The notes under the pieces were generated by a model. That model was not told where the DNA came from, did no database searches, and saw nothing but the letters and a program-made list of their open reading frames with translations. A DNA stretch of 64,000 nucleotides from Methylobacterium iners (lineage in GTDB: Bacteria; Pseudomonadota; Alphaproteobacteria; Rhizobiales; Beijerinckiaceae). The stretch covers positions 1-64,000 of the forward strand of contig NZ_BPQP01000004.1 in assembly GCF_022179305.1 (NCBI RefSeq), read 5' to 3'. Shown piece after piece: positions 1 through 12,889 of this stretch; within the stretch, counting starts at the first letter, position 1, and the number at the start of each line of letters is the position of its first letter. Both the position numbers and the translations under genes were made by a program.

Positions 1-480
1 GGCCGAGTAGGGCGAGCGCGGGTCGTAGCGGCTCGCCTCCGTGAAGAAGGCCTCGGGCGGCAGCGAGCCGTAGACCTCGTCCGTCGAGACGTGGAGGAAG
101 CGGAACGCCTCCTTGTCGGCGCTGCCCAAGCCCTCGTAGTGCGTGCGGGCGCCGTCGAGCATGACCTGGGTGCCGATGACGTTGGTGCGCACGAACGCAC
201 CCGGATCGGTGATCGAGCGGTCGACATGGCTCTCGGCGGCCAGGTGCATCACGGCCTGGGGCTGGAAGTCCGCGAAGAGCGCGTGGACGGCGGGCGCGTC
301 GCAGATGTCGGCCTGCACCAGGCGGTGGCGGGGATCGCCCTCCAGGCTGGAAAGCGAGACCGGGTTGGCCGCGTAGGTGAGTGCGTCCAGCGTGGCGACC
401 TCGTGCCCGAGATCGTGCACGAGGTGCAGCACCAGCGCCGAACCGATGAAGCCGCACCCACCCGTCACCAAAATCCGCAT
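1..480 (-). CDS. rfbB: dTDP-glucose 4,6-dehydratase, N-terminal part (cut by window edge)
   Basis: Dehydrates dTDP-glucose to dTDP-4-keto-6-deoxyglucose, the second step of dTDP-L-rhamnose synthesis in the cytoplasm. The visible 160 residues start MRILVTGGCGFIGS, the dinucleotide-binding GGxGFIG motif of extended short-chain dehydrogenases. They continue with HLAAESHVDRSI and VSTDEVYG, which are diagnostic for RfbB. The C-terminal half, including the YxxxK, lies beyond base 1. The start lies 10 bases after the rfbC stop, so rfbC and rfbB form one leftward operon. rfbD and rfbA are probably further left, but this is not seen. Confidence 0.93.
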   Translation of the reverse strand, partial: MRILVTGGCGFIGSALVLHLVHDLGHEVATLDALTYAANPVSLSSLEGDPRHRLVQADICDAPAVHALFADFQPQAVMHLAAESHVDRSITDPGAFVRTNVIGTQVMLDGARTHYEGLGSADKEAFRFLHVSTDEVYGSLPPEAFFTEASRYDPRSPYSA

Positions 481-490
481 CGGCTGTCCT

Positions 491-1045
491 CTAGAAGGGG
501 CTGTCGAAGGTCGCGAAAGCGCCTGCGGCGGCATCCTTGCCGGAGAGGCTCGCGGTCTCGCGCGTGACCGGCCACGCGATGGCAAGGTCCGGGTCGTCGA
601 AGGCGATGGCCCCGTCATGGGCCGGATTGTACAGCCCGCCGGACACCTTGTAGGCCACCATCGTGTCGGGGGTGAGCGTGCAGAAGCCGTGCGCGAAGCC
701 CGACGGAATGTAGAGCTGATGACCCTCCTCGGCATCGAGCCGCACGGCCACGTGCCGGCCGTAGCTCGATGAGGCCCGGCGCAGATCCACCGCCACGTCG
801 AGGATCGCGCCCTGGATCACCCGCACGAGCTTACCCTGCGCGAAGGGCGGGGTCTGGAAGTGCAGGCCCCGCAGCGTCCCGACCGGCGCGGAGAAGGACT
901 GGTTGTCCTGCACGAAAACGTCGGCGATGCCCGCCTGCGCCAGCAGGTCTGCCCGATAGGTCTCGCAGAACCAGCCCCGCGCATCGCCGTGGCGGATGGG
1001 AGCCACCCGACGCACCGCCGGTATCGCCGTCTCGATCACCTGCAT
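491..1045 (-). CDS. rfbC: dTDP-4-dehydrorhamnose 3,5-epimerase
   Basis: Epimerises dTDP-4-keto-6-deoxyglucose at C3 and C5 in dTDP-rhamnose synthesis. The protein is 184 residues from ATG 1045 and starts MQVIETAIPAVRRV. It contains the RmlC cupin signatures FVQDNQSFS, GTLRGLHFQ and LYIPSGFAHGF. An in-frame ATG 17 codons upstream gives a tail unlike the family, so 1045 is preferred. It is the first visible gene of the leftward rfb operon, 10 bases upstream of rfbB. Length is normal for the family. Confidence 0.93.
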   Translation of the reverse strand: MQVIETAIPAVRRVAPIRHGDARGWFCETYRADLLAQAGIADVFVQDNQSFSAPVGTLRGLHFQTPPFAQGKLVRVIQGAILDVAVDLRRASSSYGRHVAVRLDAEEGHQLYIPSGFAHGFCTLTPDTMVAYKVSGGLYNPAHDGAIAFDDPDLAIAWPVTRETASLSGKDAAAGAFATFDSPF

Positions 1046-1184
1046 CGGTCGATCCCTTGCGTCCGCCGCATCAAAGTCTTGGCGCGTCGTAGGCAAGCCC
1101 TGGTGCTGGATGTCAAGCCTTGCGCCCCCCCCGACGGGCGCGGGCGTTCAGCCCCTCTTCACCGCGGGCGAAGGACATGGTTCG

Positions 1185-1202
1185 GGCATGCTGCGGCATG
1201 CC
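1185..1202. repeat. perfect 7-bp hairpin between rfbC and a DUF2147 gene
   Basis: GGCATGC and GCATGCC flank a TGCG loop. It lies in the 230-base region between the divergent genes rfbC and the DUF2147 gene. There is no T-run, so it is not a clear terminator; it may be a transcript structure or a binding site. Function unknown. Confidence 0.45.
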
Positions 1203-1227
1203 TTGCCCCCCGCAAACGGGCAGGTTA

Positions 1228-1241
1228 GTTCATATGTGAAC
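1228..1241. promoter_or_regulatory. inverted repeat GTTCA-TATG-TGAAC upstream of the DUF2147 gene
   Basis: Perfect 5-bp arms GTTCA and TGAAC around TATG, 34 bases before the ATG at 1276. The symmetry and position fit an operator for a dimeric repressor, but no regulator can be named. It is not a LexA box, which in this class is a direct repeat (GTTC-N7-GTTC). Confidence 0.4.
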
Positions 1242-1275
1242 GACGTCCGATCGGGACGCGGATGGGAGGGAAGAA

Positions 1276-1701
1276 ATGAATTTCGGACATCGTGCGCGCC
1301 TCGGCCTCGCCGGAACCCTCCTGGCTGGCCTCGTTCTCGGCGGCAGCGCGCTGGCGCAGACCGGCGACGCGAGCGGGGTCTGGCTCACCGAGACTGGGGA
1401 TTCCAAGGTCCGGCTCTCGCGCTGCGGCGGCGGCTATTGCGGCACCATCGTCAGCACATCGGGCGCAGGCGTCGACGTGAACAATCCCGACGCCTCGAAG
1501 CGCTCGCGCAGCCTGGTGGGCGTGCAGATCGTCAATGCCTCGTCGGCCGGTTCCGACGGTTACGAGGGCACCCTCTACAATCCGAAGGACGGCAAGACCT
1601 ATTCCGGCACCCTCAAGGTCAAAGGGCCCGGCACGGTCGAGGTCGCGGGCTGCGTGATGAGCGTGTTCTGCAAGCGGCAGACCTGGAAGCGCGTGAACTG
1701 A
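1276..1701 (+). CDS. secreted DUF2147 family protein
   Basis: A 141-residue protein with a signal peptide over about residues 1-28 (hydrophobic core LGLAGTLLAGLVLGG, cleavage after SALAQ). The mature part begins GDASGVWLTETGDSKVRLSRC and has the GxWLT and CGGGYCGTIV pattern of DUF2147, a small beta-barrel-like periplasmic domain of unknown role. The segment YNPKDGKTYSGTLKVKG is also typical. A strong Shine-Dalgarno (GGAGGGAAG) precedes the ATG. It is monocistronic between rfbC (divergent) and alaS (convergent). Confidence 0.85.
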   Translation: MNFGHRARLGLAGTLLAGLVLGGSALAQTGDASGVWLTETGDSKVRLSRCGGGYCGTIVSTSGAGVDVNNPDASKRSRSLVGVQIVNASSAGSDGYEGTLYNPKDGKTYSGTLKVKGPGTVEVAGCVMSVFCKRQTWKRVN

Positions 1702-1757
1702 CACCCGACATCCGGTCGAAGGCGCGGGCGTCCGTGCACAGGCACTCCGCGCCCGCC

Positions 1758-4439
1758 TCATCCCCCTGATCCGACAGCCTCCGCGACCGCGGCGAGTGCA
1801 GCCTCTGCACCGGCGCCGTTCGGGCCTCCGGCCTGAGCCATGTCGCGGCGGCCGCCTCCGCCCTTTCCGCCGAGGTGCTCGGCGCCGGCGCGAACCAGGG
1901 CAACCGCGTCGTGGCGCTCGGTCAGGTCCGCCGTAACGCCGACCACGAGCCCGGCCTTGCCATCGGTACCGATGCCGACGAAAGCCACGATCCCCGATGC
2001 GAGCTGCGCCTTGCCGGCATCGGCGAGGCTCTTGAGGTCGCGCATCTCGACACCTTCGACCACCCGCGCCATCAGTTTGACGCCGCCGACCTCACGGATG
2101 CCGTCGTCGCCCGACGCGGAGCCTCCGCCCAACGCCAGCTTCTTGCGCGCTTCGGCGAGGTCCCGCTCCAGGCGCCGGCGCTCCTCCAGGAGGGCGGCCA
2201 GGCGATCCGGCACGTTCGTGATCGGCGCCTTCAGGAGGCCTGCGACCGCGCCGAGGGCCCGGCTCTCCTCCGCCATGTGGTGGCGGGCGGCATCCGCGGT
2301 CATCGCCTCGATCCGGCGCACGCCGGCGCCGACAGCGCTCTCGGCGATAACGGAGATGACGCCGATGTCGCCGGTGCGGGCTGCATGCGTGCCGCCGCAG
2401 AGTTCCACCGAGAAGGCGTTGGGGCGGCCCCCGCTGGGCGAGGCGACGTCATCGATCGGCCGGCCCATCGACACGACGCGGACTTCGTCGCCGTACTTCT
2501 CGCCGAACAGGGCGCGGGCGCCGGATTCCTTGGCCTCCTCCACGCCCATCAGCTTGGTGACGATAGCCTCGTTCTGGAGCAGAACGGCGTTGGCGATGTC
2601 CTCGACGGCGCGGATCTCGGCCGGCTCCATGGGCTTCGGGTGGCTGAAATCGAAGCGCAGGCGCTCGGGAGAGACCAGCGACCCCTTCTGCGCGACGTGA
2701 TCGCCGAGCACCTGGCGCAGAGCCTCGTGCAGAAGGTGCGTCGCCGAGTGGTTGGCACGGATCGCGCGACGACGGGTTGGGTCGACGACGAGCTCCGCCG
2801 CTTGCCCCGTGCCGAGGCGTCCCTCCTCCACAGTGACGTGGTGGACGAGGACATCGCCGAGCTTCTTCTCGGTCGCGGTCACGCGCACTTTGCACCCGCC
2901 CGCGGCGAGCCGGCCGGTATCGCCCACCTGGCCGCCGGATTCGCCGTAGAAGGGCGTCTGGTTGAGGATCGCAAGCCCGGTCTCGCCGGCCTCCAGGGCA
3001 GGAACCTCGGCCCCATCCCGCAGGAGGGCCGTCACGATCCCCTCGGCGGTCTCGGTCTCGTAGCCGAGGAACTCGGTCGCCCCGACGCGCTCACGGATGC
3101 CGTACCAGACCGTCTCGGTCGCCGCCTCGCCGGAGCCGGACCAGGCGGCCCGGGCCGCCTTGCGCTGGCGCTCCATCGCCTGGCCGAAGGCGTCGGTGTC
3201 GACGCCGATGCCGCGGGCCTTGAGGGCGTCCTGCGTCAGGTCGAGGGGGAAGCCGTAGGTGTCGTAGAGGGTGAAGGCGGTCTCGCCGGACAGGTTCTGG
3301 CCGGGGCCGAGGTCGCGGCTCTCCGCGTCGAGGATGGCGAGGCCGCGCTCCAGGGTGCGGCGGAAGCGCGTCTCCTCGAGGCGCAGGGTCTCGGCGATCA
3401 ATCCTTCCGCGCGGATCAGCTCGGGGTAGGCCGCGCCCATCTCGCGCACGAGGGTGGGCACGAGGCGGAACATGACGGGCTCGCGCGAACCGAGGAGCTC
3501 GGCGTGGCGCATGGCGCGGCGCATGATCCGGCGCAGCACGTAGCCGCGACCCTCGTTGCCGGGCAATACGCCGTCGGCCACCAGGAAGGCCGAAGCGCGC
3601 AGGTGGTCGGCGATGACCCGATAGGAGGCGACGTTGCCGGGCTCGGGCGGACGTCCCACGGCGTGCGACACGGCGTCGATCAGGGCGCGGAACAGGTCGG
3701 TCTCGTAGTTGCTCGTGACGCCCTGGAGGATCGCGGCTATGCGCTCCAAGCCCATGCCGGTATCGATCGAGGGATGCGGCAGGGCGAGGCGGTTGCCCGG
3801 CTCGACCTGCTCGTACTGCATGAAGACGAGGTTCCAGAACTCGAGGAAGCGGTCGCCATCCTCGTCGGGGCTGCCGGGCGGACCGCCGCGCAGCGAGGGC
3901 CCCTGGTCGATGAAGATCTCGGAGCAGGGCCCGCAGGGGCCGGTGTCGCCCATCTGCCAGAAGTTGTCGGAGGTGCCGATCCGGATGATCTTGTCGTCGG
4001 AGAACCCCGCGATCTTCCGCCAGAGGTCGGCCGCCTCGTCGTCGTCGGCATAGACGGTGACGAGCAGGCGGTCCTTGCTCAGGCCGAATTCCCGCGTGAT
4101 CAGCGTCCAGGCGAGCTCGATCGCCTGGGGCTTGAAGTAATCGCCGAAGGAGAAATTCCCCAGCATCTCGAAGAAGGTGTGGTGGCGGGCGGTGTAGCCG
4201 ACATTGTCGAGATCGTTGTGCTTGCCGCCCGCTCGGACGCATTTCTGCGCCGTCGTCGCCCGGCTGTAGGGCCGCTTCTCGATGCCGGTGAAGACGTTCT
4301 TGAACGGCACCATGCCGGCATTTGTGAACATCAGCGTCGGATCGTTGCGCGGCACGAGCGGCGAGGAGGGCAGCACCGTGTGGCCGCCCCGTGCGAAGTA
4401 GTCGAGGAAGGTCGACCGGATCTCGTTGACGCCGCTCAT
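1758..4439 (-). CDS. alaS: alanine--tRNA ligase
   Basis: Charges tRNA-Ala and edits mischarged Ser/Gly. The 893-residue product is normal for the family and starts [20 protein letters not shown]. The class II catalytic core follows ([17 protein letters not shown], then [20 protein letters not shown]). The editing domain carries [11 protein letters not shown] (the HxxxH zinc/editing motif) and [16 protein letters not shown]. The C-Ala domain ends with [12 protein letters not shown]. The frame is open 537 bases further upstream, but those residues are not alanyl-tRNA synthetase-like, so ATG 4439 is chosen. Divergent from the MAPEG gene. Confidence 0.97.
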   Translation of the reverse strand: MSGVNEIRSTFLDYFARGGHTVLPSSPLVPRNDPTLMFTNAGMVPFKNVFTGIEKRPYSRATTAQKCVRAGGKHNDLDNVGYTARHHTFFEMLGNFSFGDYFKPQAIELAWTLITREFGLSKDRLLVTVYADDDEAADLWRKIAGFSDDKIIRIGTSDNFWQMGDTGPCGPCSEIFIDQGPSLRGGPPGSPDEDGDRFLEFWNLVFMQYEQVEPGNRLALPHPSIDTGMGLERIAAILQGVTSNYETDLFRALIDAVSHAVGRPPEPGNVASYRVIADHLRASAFLVADGVLPGNEGRGYVLRRIMRRAMRHAELLGSREPVMFRLVPTLVREMGAAYPELIRAEGLIAETLRLEETRFRRTLERGLAILDAESRDLGPGQNLSGETAFTLYDTYGFPLDLTQDALKARGIGVDTDAFGQAMERQRKAARAAWSGSGEAATETVWYGIRERVGATEFLGYETETAEGIVTALLRDGAEVPALEAGETGLAILNQTPFYGESGGQVGDTGRLAAGGCKVRVTATEKKLGDVLVHHVTVEEGRLGTGQAAELVVDPTRRRAIRANHSATHLLHEALRQVLGDHVAQKGSLVSPERLRFDFSHPKPMEPAEIRAVEDIANAVLLQNEAIVTKLMGVEEAKESGARALFGEKYGDEVRVVSMGRPIDDVASPSGGRPNAFSVELCGGTHAARTGDIGVISVIAESAVGAGVRRIEAMTADAARHHMAEESRALGAVAGLLKAPITNVPDRLAALLEERRRLERDLAEARKKLALGGGSASGDDGIREVGGVKLMARVVEGVEMRDLKSLADAGKAQLASGIVAFVGIGTDGKAGLVVGVTADLTERHDAVALVRAGAEHLGGKGGGGRRDMAQAGGPNGAGAEAALAAVAEAVGSGG

Positions 4440-4544
4440 CGCAAAAACTCTGTGGTGGTTCGGGGCCGGTCGCGCGCCACTCCCGATGGCACCGGGCGCG
4501 ACCCCTCTTCGTGCCCGCGCACTCTTACGGACCTGACACGGCCA

Positions 4545-4572
4545 AGTCACGGGCCGAGTCACGGGCCGAGTC
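4545..4572. repeat. tandem 12-bp repeat in the alaS / MAPEG intergenic region
   Basis: AGTCACGGGCCG occurs twice in direct succession, followed by a third partial AGTC. It lies about 106 bases upstream of alaS and 78 bases upstream of the MAPEG start. It may be a regulator binding array or simply a slippage duplication. Confidence 0.55.
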
Positions 4573-4649
4573 GCCCACTTCGCTTTGCGGAACGGCCGCG
4601 CTAGGACACCGCGCGTCCTGCCCACGACCGATTCAGGGATACCCGCGTG

Positions 4650-5066
4650 ATGCCCATCGAAATCCGCCTTCTCGCCTGGGCCTGCCTGCTCGGCCTCGTC
4701 CACATCATCGCGGCCTCCGCGAGCGGATTGCAGCAGCGCGGCGGTTTCGCCTGGGCCGCGGGCAACCGCGAGGGTGAGACCCCGCAGGTGACCGGGGTCG
4801 CCGCCCGTCTGGAGAAGGCCTCGAAGAACTTCTTCGAGACCTTTCCGATCTTCGCCGCACTCGTTCTCGCCTGCGCGGCGATCGGGCGACACAACACAGC
4901 GGTGGTGCTCGGCGCGCACCTGTATCTCTGGTCGCGGGTCGTCTACCTGCCCGTCTTCGGCTTCGGCGTGCCCCATATCCGCTCGATCGTCTGGGTCGTC
5001 TCGATCGTCGGCATCCTGCTCGTCATGTGGGGCCTCTTCATCAAGATCCTGCCCTACGGCACCTGA
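4650..5066 (+). CDS. MAPEG family membrane protein
   Basis: A 138-residue integral membrane protein with about four hydrophobic helices, starting [18 protein letters not shown]. The middle [19 protein letters not shown] matches the MAPEG pattern (membrane-associated proteins in eicosanoid and glutathione metabolism), where R/K-A-x-x-N-x-x-E-x-x-P is conserved. Bacterial members are often poorly characterised glutathione-linked or detoxification proteins, so no substrate is assigned. A GTG immediately precedes the ATG and could be used instead. Convergent or operonic partners are not evident. Confidence 0.85.
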   Translation: MPIEIRLLAWACLLGLVHIIAASASGLQQRGGFAWAAGNREGETPQVTGVAARLEKASKNFFETFPIFAALVLACAAIGRHNTAVVLGAHLYLWSRVVYLPVFGFGVPHIRSIVWVVSIVGILLVMWGLFIKILPYGT

Positions 5067-5168
5067 GCGACGTCACTGGGCCTGCCGCACTTGCCGGCTC
5101 CGTTTGCAACCGCATATCGTCGGTGTTCAACCGCCCCGACGAGAGTGGCGGATACCCGGGAGACCTCG

Positions 5169-6458
5169 ATGCGATCGGTTTTATCCGCCACGCTGCTGGC
5201 CGGCATTGCCGTCTGTGCGACAACGTTCGGCGCTTACGGCCAGGGAGCGGCGCCCGCCGAGACGAAGGCGAAGGCCGATTCCCTCGAGAAGCTCACGGGG
5301 ATGCAGAGCACCGGCACCGTCGAGGCGCCGGAGATTCCGCAGACCGGCCGGCGCGCCGACGCGCTCCGCCGGACGCTCGCCAAGATCAAGCTGCCCGAGG
5401 GCTTCCGGATCGACCTGTACGCCATCGTGCCGGATGCCCGCTCCATCGCCGTCGGGCCCAATGCCGGCGTGCTGTTCGTGGGCACCCGAAAGACCAAGGT
5501 CTTCACGGTGACGGACCGCGACAAGGACCGGGTCGCCGACGAGGTCCGCGCCTTCGCGCCGGGCATCGACTTCAAGATCCCCAACGGGGTTTGCTTCTCG
5601 AAGGACGGCGTCCTCACGATTGTCGAGCAGAACCGGGTGCTGTCGTTCCCGGCCGCCGAGTTCTTCTACGAGAGCCCCGATGTGGCGGCCGGCATCCTCG
5701 TGAAGCAGGGCGAGCTGATCCCAACCTCCGAGGAGAGCTACAACCACACGGCGCGGGTCTGCCGCGTCGGGCCGGATGGGAAGACCTACATCTCGCTGGG
5801 GCAGCCCTACAACGTGCCTCCAGCCGCCAAGCGCGCGCTCTACGAGAAGACCGGTATCGGCGGCATCGTCCGCATGGATGCCGACGGCAAGAACCGCGAG
5901 GTCTACGCCACGGGAATCCGCAATTCCGTCGGCATGGATTTCAGCCCCGCCGACAAGTCCCTATGGTTCACGGACAATCAGGTCGACGGCATGGGCGACG
6001 ACACGCCGCCGGGCGAGCTCAACCGCTCGGTCAAGGCCGGCGAGACGTTCGGATTCCCCTGGTTCGGGGGCGGAGCCGTACGCACGGTGGACTACAAGGA
6101 CGAGACGCCGCCCAAGGATGCGGTCTTGCCGCAGGCCGAGCTGCCGCCGCACGCGGCCGACCTCGGCATGGTGTTCTACACGGGCAAGATGTTTCCGGCC
6201 TCCTATCGCGGCGGCATCTTCATCGCCGAGCACGGCTCGTGGAACCGCACCCAGCCGATCGGCGCGCGGGTGATGTACGTACCCGTCGACAAGGACGGTA
6301 AGGCGGGCACGCCGACGCCGTTCGCGGAGGGCTGGCTGACGGGCGACGGCGAGTATCTCGGCCGTCCGACGGACGTCGCCCTGCTCCTCGACGGGTCGCT
6401 CCTCGTGTCCGACGACACCGCCGGCGCGATCTATCGCATTTCCTATGAGGCGAAATGA
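5169..6458 (+). CDS. periplasmic sorbosone-type (PQQ-dependent) sugar dehydrogenase
   Basis: A 429-residue secreted beta-propeller dehydrogenase. The signal peptide spans about residues 1-25 (MRSVLSATLLAGIAVCATTFGAYGQ), which sets the start at ATG 5169, preceded by GGGAGA. The family segments are present: FRIDLYAIVPDARSIAVGP, ESYNHTARVCRVGPDGKTYIS, GIRNSVGMDFSP, LWFTDNQVDGMGDDTPPGE and IFIAEHGSWNRTQPIGARV. Such enzymes oxidise aldoses or sorbosone with PQQ and pass electrons to cytochrome c. The next gene encodes a small c-type cytochrome, the likely acceptor. The true substrate cannot be read from sequence. Confidence 0.88.
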   Translation: MRSVLSATLLAGIAVCATTFGAYGQGAAPAETKAKADSLEKLTGMQSTGTVEAPEIPQTGRRADALRRTLAKIKLPEGFRIDLYAIVPDARSIAVGPNAGVLFVGTRKTKVFTVTDRDKDRVADEVRAFAPGIDFKIPNGVCFSKDGVLTIVEQNRVLSFPAAEFFYESPDVAAGILVKQGELIPTSEESYNHTARVCRVGPDGKTYISLGQPYNVPPAAKRALYEKTGIGGIVRMDADGKNREVYATGIRNSVGMDFSPADKSLWFTDNQVDGMGDDTPPGELNRSVKAGETFGFPWFGGGAVRTVDYKDETPPKDAVLPQAELPPHAADLGMVFYTGKMFPASYRGGIFIAEHGSWNRTQPIGARVMYVPVDKDGKAGTPTPFAEGWLTGDGEYLGRPTDVALLLDGSLLVSDDTAGAIYRISYEAK

Positions 6459-6534
6459 TCCCCTTCAGCGCAGGATGGGGGCGGCCGAGACGATCGCCCC
6501 CGTTCTTCGCGCGATCCAAGATCGCGAGACCCTG

Positions 6535-6870
6535 ATGGCCCGTGATTCCCTTGCGCGAACGATCCTGGCTCTCGCCCTAGGCGTGAGCTTCGTCTCCGCC
6601 GCCGAGGCGGGGGACGCGAAGGCGGGCCGTAAGGCGGCCAGTGCCTGCCAGACCTGCCATGGGATGGACGGCCTGTCGAAGCTTCCCGAAGCCCCCAACC
6701 TCGCTGGCCAAGTCGAGATCTATCTTGCGAAGGCGCTCGGCGAGTATCGCGACGGCACCCGCAGGAACGAGGTCATGAACGTGGTGGCCAAGCCCTTGAG
6801 CGACGCGGATATCGCCAATCTGGCGGCATACTACGCATCGATCCAGATCGAAGTTATGCCGCCGGGGTAG
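6535..6870 (+). CDS. periplasmic class I cytochrome c (c553-like)
   Basis: A 111-residue protein with a signal peptide to about residue 26 and one haem-binding CQTCH (Cys38, Cys41, His42). A distal Met81 in NEVMNVVAKPLSD is the likely sixth ligand, followed by the usual DIANLAAYYASI helix. ATG 6535 is chosen because it begins the signal peptide; the frame extends 30 codons upstream into the dehydrogenase gene. It lies 76 bases after the sorbosone-type dehydrogenase and probably accepts electrons from it (inference from context). Confidence 0.9.
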   Translation: MARDSLARTILALALGVSFVSAAEAGDAKAGRKAASACQTCHGMDGLSKLPEAPNLAGQVEIYLAKALGEYRDGTRRNEVMNVVAKPLSDADIANLAAYYASIQIEVMPPG

Positions 6871-6936
6871 TGCCGTACCAGATCGCCCTCTTCATCATCG
6901 AGGCGGTCACTCCGATACGGCACAAGATGACAAAAA

Positions 6937-6959
6937 CCGCCGGGCGCGATGCCCGACGG
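6937..6959 (-). terminator. rho-independent terminator of recA (possibly bidirectional)
   Basis: CCGCCGGGC and GCCCGACGG pair around a GCGAT loop with one mismatch. Read leftward, the stem is followed by TTTTTG, as expected for a terminator about 57 bases after the recA stop. Read rightward it is followed by the weaker TCTTCGTTTCG, so it may also stop the cytochrome c transcript. Confidence 0.75.
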
Positions 6960-7016
6960 TCTTCGTTTCGTCCGTTAAATCCGTCCCGATGAGCCTGACT
7001 CACCGGGAGCCGTGCG

Positions 7017-8108
<1,092 letters not shown>

Positions 8109-8169
8109 CCGGCGGCATCCTTATGCATGGGGCGGGCGCGGTTCTCAATCTCGCGCCGAGACCGATTTT

Positions 8170-8184
8170 GTACTCTTTTTGTTC
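8170..8184 (-). promoter_or_regulatory. LexA (SOS) box upstream of recA
   Basis: On the recA strand the sequence is GAAC-AAAAAGA-GTAC. The alphaproteobacterial LexA consensus is GAAC-N7-GAAC (GTTC-N7-GTTC on the other strand), so there is one mismatch with exact spacing. It lies 61 bases before the recA ATG, where the promoter is expected. Confidence 0.75.
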
Positions 8185-8216
8185 TCGTCCCGCAAGGGCT
8201 GCGGCGACATCAGCGC

Positions 8217-10868
<2,652 letters not shown>

Positions 10869-11000
10869 CCGGCGCCAAATACTCTCTCACGCTCCGGGTT
10901 AGCGCTCCGCTTGCCGAGGCAGCAAGGGGGTATCCTGCGGAGCTTACCGAAAAGTCTCGCGAAAAAAGGTGCATAAACCGTGGCTTGCGGCTCCGCGCAA

Positions 11001-12068
11001 TCACGCGGCCCGGCGCTTGAGGCGCAGGACGAAGCCGATCACCTCCGCCACCGCCCGGTAATGCTCGGCCGGGATCTCCTCGTCGATGTCCACGGTGGCG
11101 TGCAGCGCGCGGGCGAGCGGCGGGTTCTCCATGATGGGCACGTCGTGCTCGGTCGCGACCGCGCGGATGCGCAGGGCGAGGGAGTCGACGCCCTTGGCGA
11201 CGCAGATCGGTGCCGCCATGCCGGGCTCGTAGCGCAGGGCGACCGCGTAGTGGGTCGGGTTCGTGACGATCACGGTCGCCTCGGGCACCGCGGCCATCAT
11301 ACGCTTTCGCACGCGGGAGGCCCGGATCTGCTTCATGCGGCCCTTCACCTCGGGGCTGCCCTCGCTCTCCTTATGCTCCTGCTTCAGCTCCTCCTTCGAC
11401 ATGCGCAGGCGCTGGTGCCAGCGGAAGCGCTGGTAGACGGCATCCGCCATCGCGATCACCACGAAGATGGCGAGGACGCCGCCCATCAGCTTGAGCACGA
11501 GGGTCAGCACCGCCTGCAATCCAGCGGCGGGCTCGAGCCGTGCGAAGGTCTCGAGACGGTCGCGCTCGCTCCAGAGGATGGTGCCCGCGACGACGCCGAC
11601 GATGGTGAGCTTGGCGAGCCCTTTGCCGAACTGAACCAGCGCCTCCATGCCGAAGATGCGCTTGGCGCCGGCCATCGGCGAGACCCGCTCCCATTTCGGT
11701 CCGAGGGTCTCGGTGGTGAAGACGAGTGGGTGCTGCAGCAGACCGGCGGCGAGACCGGCCACCGCCACGAGCCCGACCGGCACGGCGAGGGCCTGAAGGC
11801 AGATCATCAGCGTGCGCAGGCCGATCGCGCCGTAGGCGTGCGCGTCGGAGGGGACGGCATGAGCGTTCATCAGGAAGCCGCGCATGCTCAATACGAGGGC
11901 CTGCGCGATCGGTCCCGCCGCGAGCAGCAGCGCCAGCGTAAAGGCCGCCAGGATGAAGAAGGTGTTGATCTCGGGGCTGTTGGCGACGTTGCCCTGCTCG
12001 ATCGCCTTTTCGATGCGCCGCGGGGTCGGGTCTTCTGTCTTGTCTTCCTGCTCTGCACCTTCGGCCAA
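11001..12068 (-). CDS. flhB: flagellar export switch protein FlhB
   Basis: Inner-membrane component of the flagellar type III export gate that switches substrate specificity. The 355-residue protein has an N-terminal KTEDPTPRRIEKAIEQGNVANSPE-type cytoplasmic lead, four hydrophobic segments, and a cytoplasmic domain with the autocleavage motif NPTH (residues 270-273) in VIVTNPTHYAVAL. The start is TTG 12068, followed by acidic MAEGAEQEDK; no better in-frame ATG fits the family. It is the last gene of the leftward flgB-flgC-fliE-fliQ-fliR-flhB operon and lies 29 bases after fliR. Confidence 0.95.
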   Translation of the reverse strand: MAEGAEQEDKTEDPTPRRIEKAIEQGNVANSPEINTFFILAAFTLALLLAAGPIAQALVLSMRGFLMNAHAVPSDAHAYGAIGLRTLMICLQALAVPVGLVAVAGLAAGLLQHPLVFTTETLGPKWERVSPMAGAKRIFGMEALVQFGKGLAKLTIVGVVAGTILWSERDRLETFARLEPAAGLQAVLTLVLKLMGGVLAIFVVIAMADAVYQRFRWHQRLRMSKEELKQEHKESEGSPEVKGRMKQIRASRVRKRMMAAVPEATVIVTNPTHYAVALRYEPGMAAPICVAKGVDSLALRIRAVATEHDVPIMENPPLARALHATVDIDEEIPAEHYRAVAEVIGFVLRLKRRAA

Positions 12069-12097
12069 GGCTCAGATCCCCTTCTGCGCGCGGGGCG

Positions 12098-12862
12098 TCA
12101 GCGCCCGGTGAGCTGGACAAGGTAGCGGCCGATGTCGTCGAGAAAGACCCCCATCATGATCCCGAGGCTGCCGAACAGGATCAGCATTCCAATCATGACG
12201 GAGGCCGGCACGCCGACGAAGAACACCTGCATCTGCGGCATCAACCGCGAGATGACGCCGAGCCCGATGTTGAACAGGATGCCGAAGGCGATGAAGGGCG
12301 CCGAGATCTGCACCGCGAGCCCGAAGCCGCGCGCGACCGCCTTCAGCGCCAGGGTGGCGGCCTCGCCCATGCCCGGCACCCCGTTCGGCGGCAGCAGCAT
12401 GTAGCTGCGCCCGATCGCCTCGAGGGCGAGGTGATGCAGGTCGGTGGCGAGGATGAGGGTGACGCCGAGCAGCGTGAGGAAGTTGCCGAGCGCCGCCTGC
12501 TGCCCCCCCATCGTCGGGTCGACGGTCATGGCGTATCCGAGGCCGAGCTGCTGCGAGAGGATGAGTCCGGCGGTCTGCAGGGCGGCCAGCACCATCCGCA
12601 CGGTCAGGCCGAGCATCAGCCCGATCAGGATCTCGCCGAAGAGCAGCGTGATCAGCGCCGGTCCGGCGATGGCGCCGCCCTCCGTCGGCAGCAGCGGCCG
12701 GACCATCGGAAACAGGATCAGCGTGACGAGCAGCGCGAAGGCGAGGCGGATGCGCGGCGAGATGAGCTGCTCGCCCAGGCCCGGCATCAGCATGATCAGC
12801 GTGCCGACCCGGGCGAAGGTGAGCAGGAAGGCCGCCGCGATGCCGGGCAGGAGGAGATTCAT
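12098..12862 (-). CDS. fliR: flagellar export gate protein FliR
   Basis: Polytopic component of the FliPQR export gate. The 254-residue hydrophobic protein starts MNLLLPGIAAAFLLTFARVGTL. It contains RIRLAFALLVTLILFP and GLILSQQLGLGYAMTVDPTMGG, the conserved FliR region around helices 3 and 4. It follows fliQ by 27 bases and precedes flhB, the common FliQ-FliR-FlhB order. Length is normal. Confidence 0.95.
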   Translation of the reverse strand: MNLLLPGIAAAFLLTFARVGTLIMLMPGLGEQLISPRIRLAFALLVTLILFPMVRPLLPTEGGAIAGPALITLLFGEILIGLMLGLTVRMVLAALQTAGLILSQQLGLGYAMTVDPTMGGQQAALGNFLTLLGVTLILATDLHHLALEAIGRSYMLLPPNGVPGMGEAATLALKAVARGFGLAVQISAPFIAFGILFNIGLGVISRLMPQMQVFFVGVPASVMIGMLILFGSLGIMMGVFLDDIGRYLVQLTGR

Positions 12863-12889
12863 GCGCTGTCATAGCACGGGCCGGAGCCC

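Noticed and set aside
1875-4604. 909-codon open frame on the plus strand opposite alaS
   Set aside because: Antisense to a confident gene; its residues are Asp/Arg/Gly-rich mirror composition caused by high GC codon bias, with no domain or ribosome site.
10935-11000. possible terminator of flhB (CCTTTTTTCG on the minus strand)
   Set aside because: The nearby inverted bases do not form a clean stem adjoining the T-run, so I do not call it.
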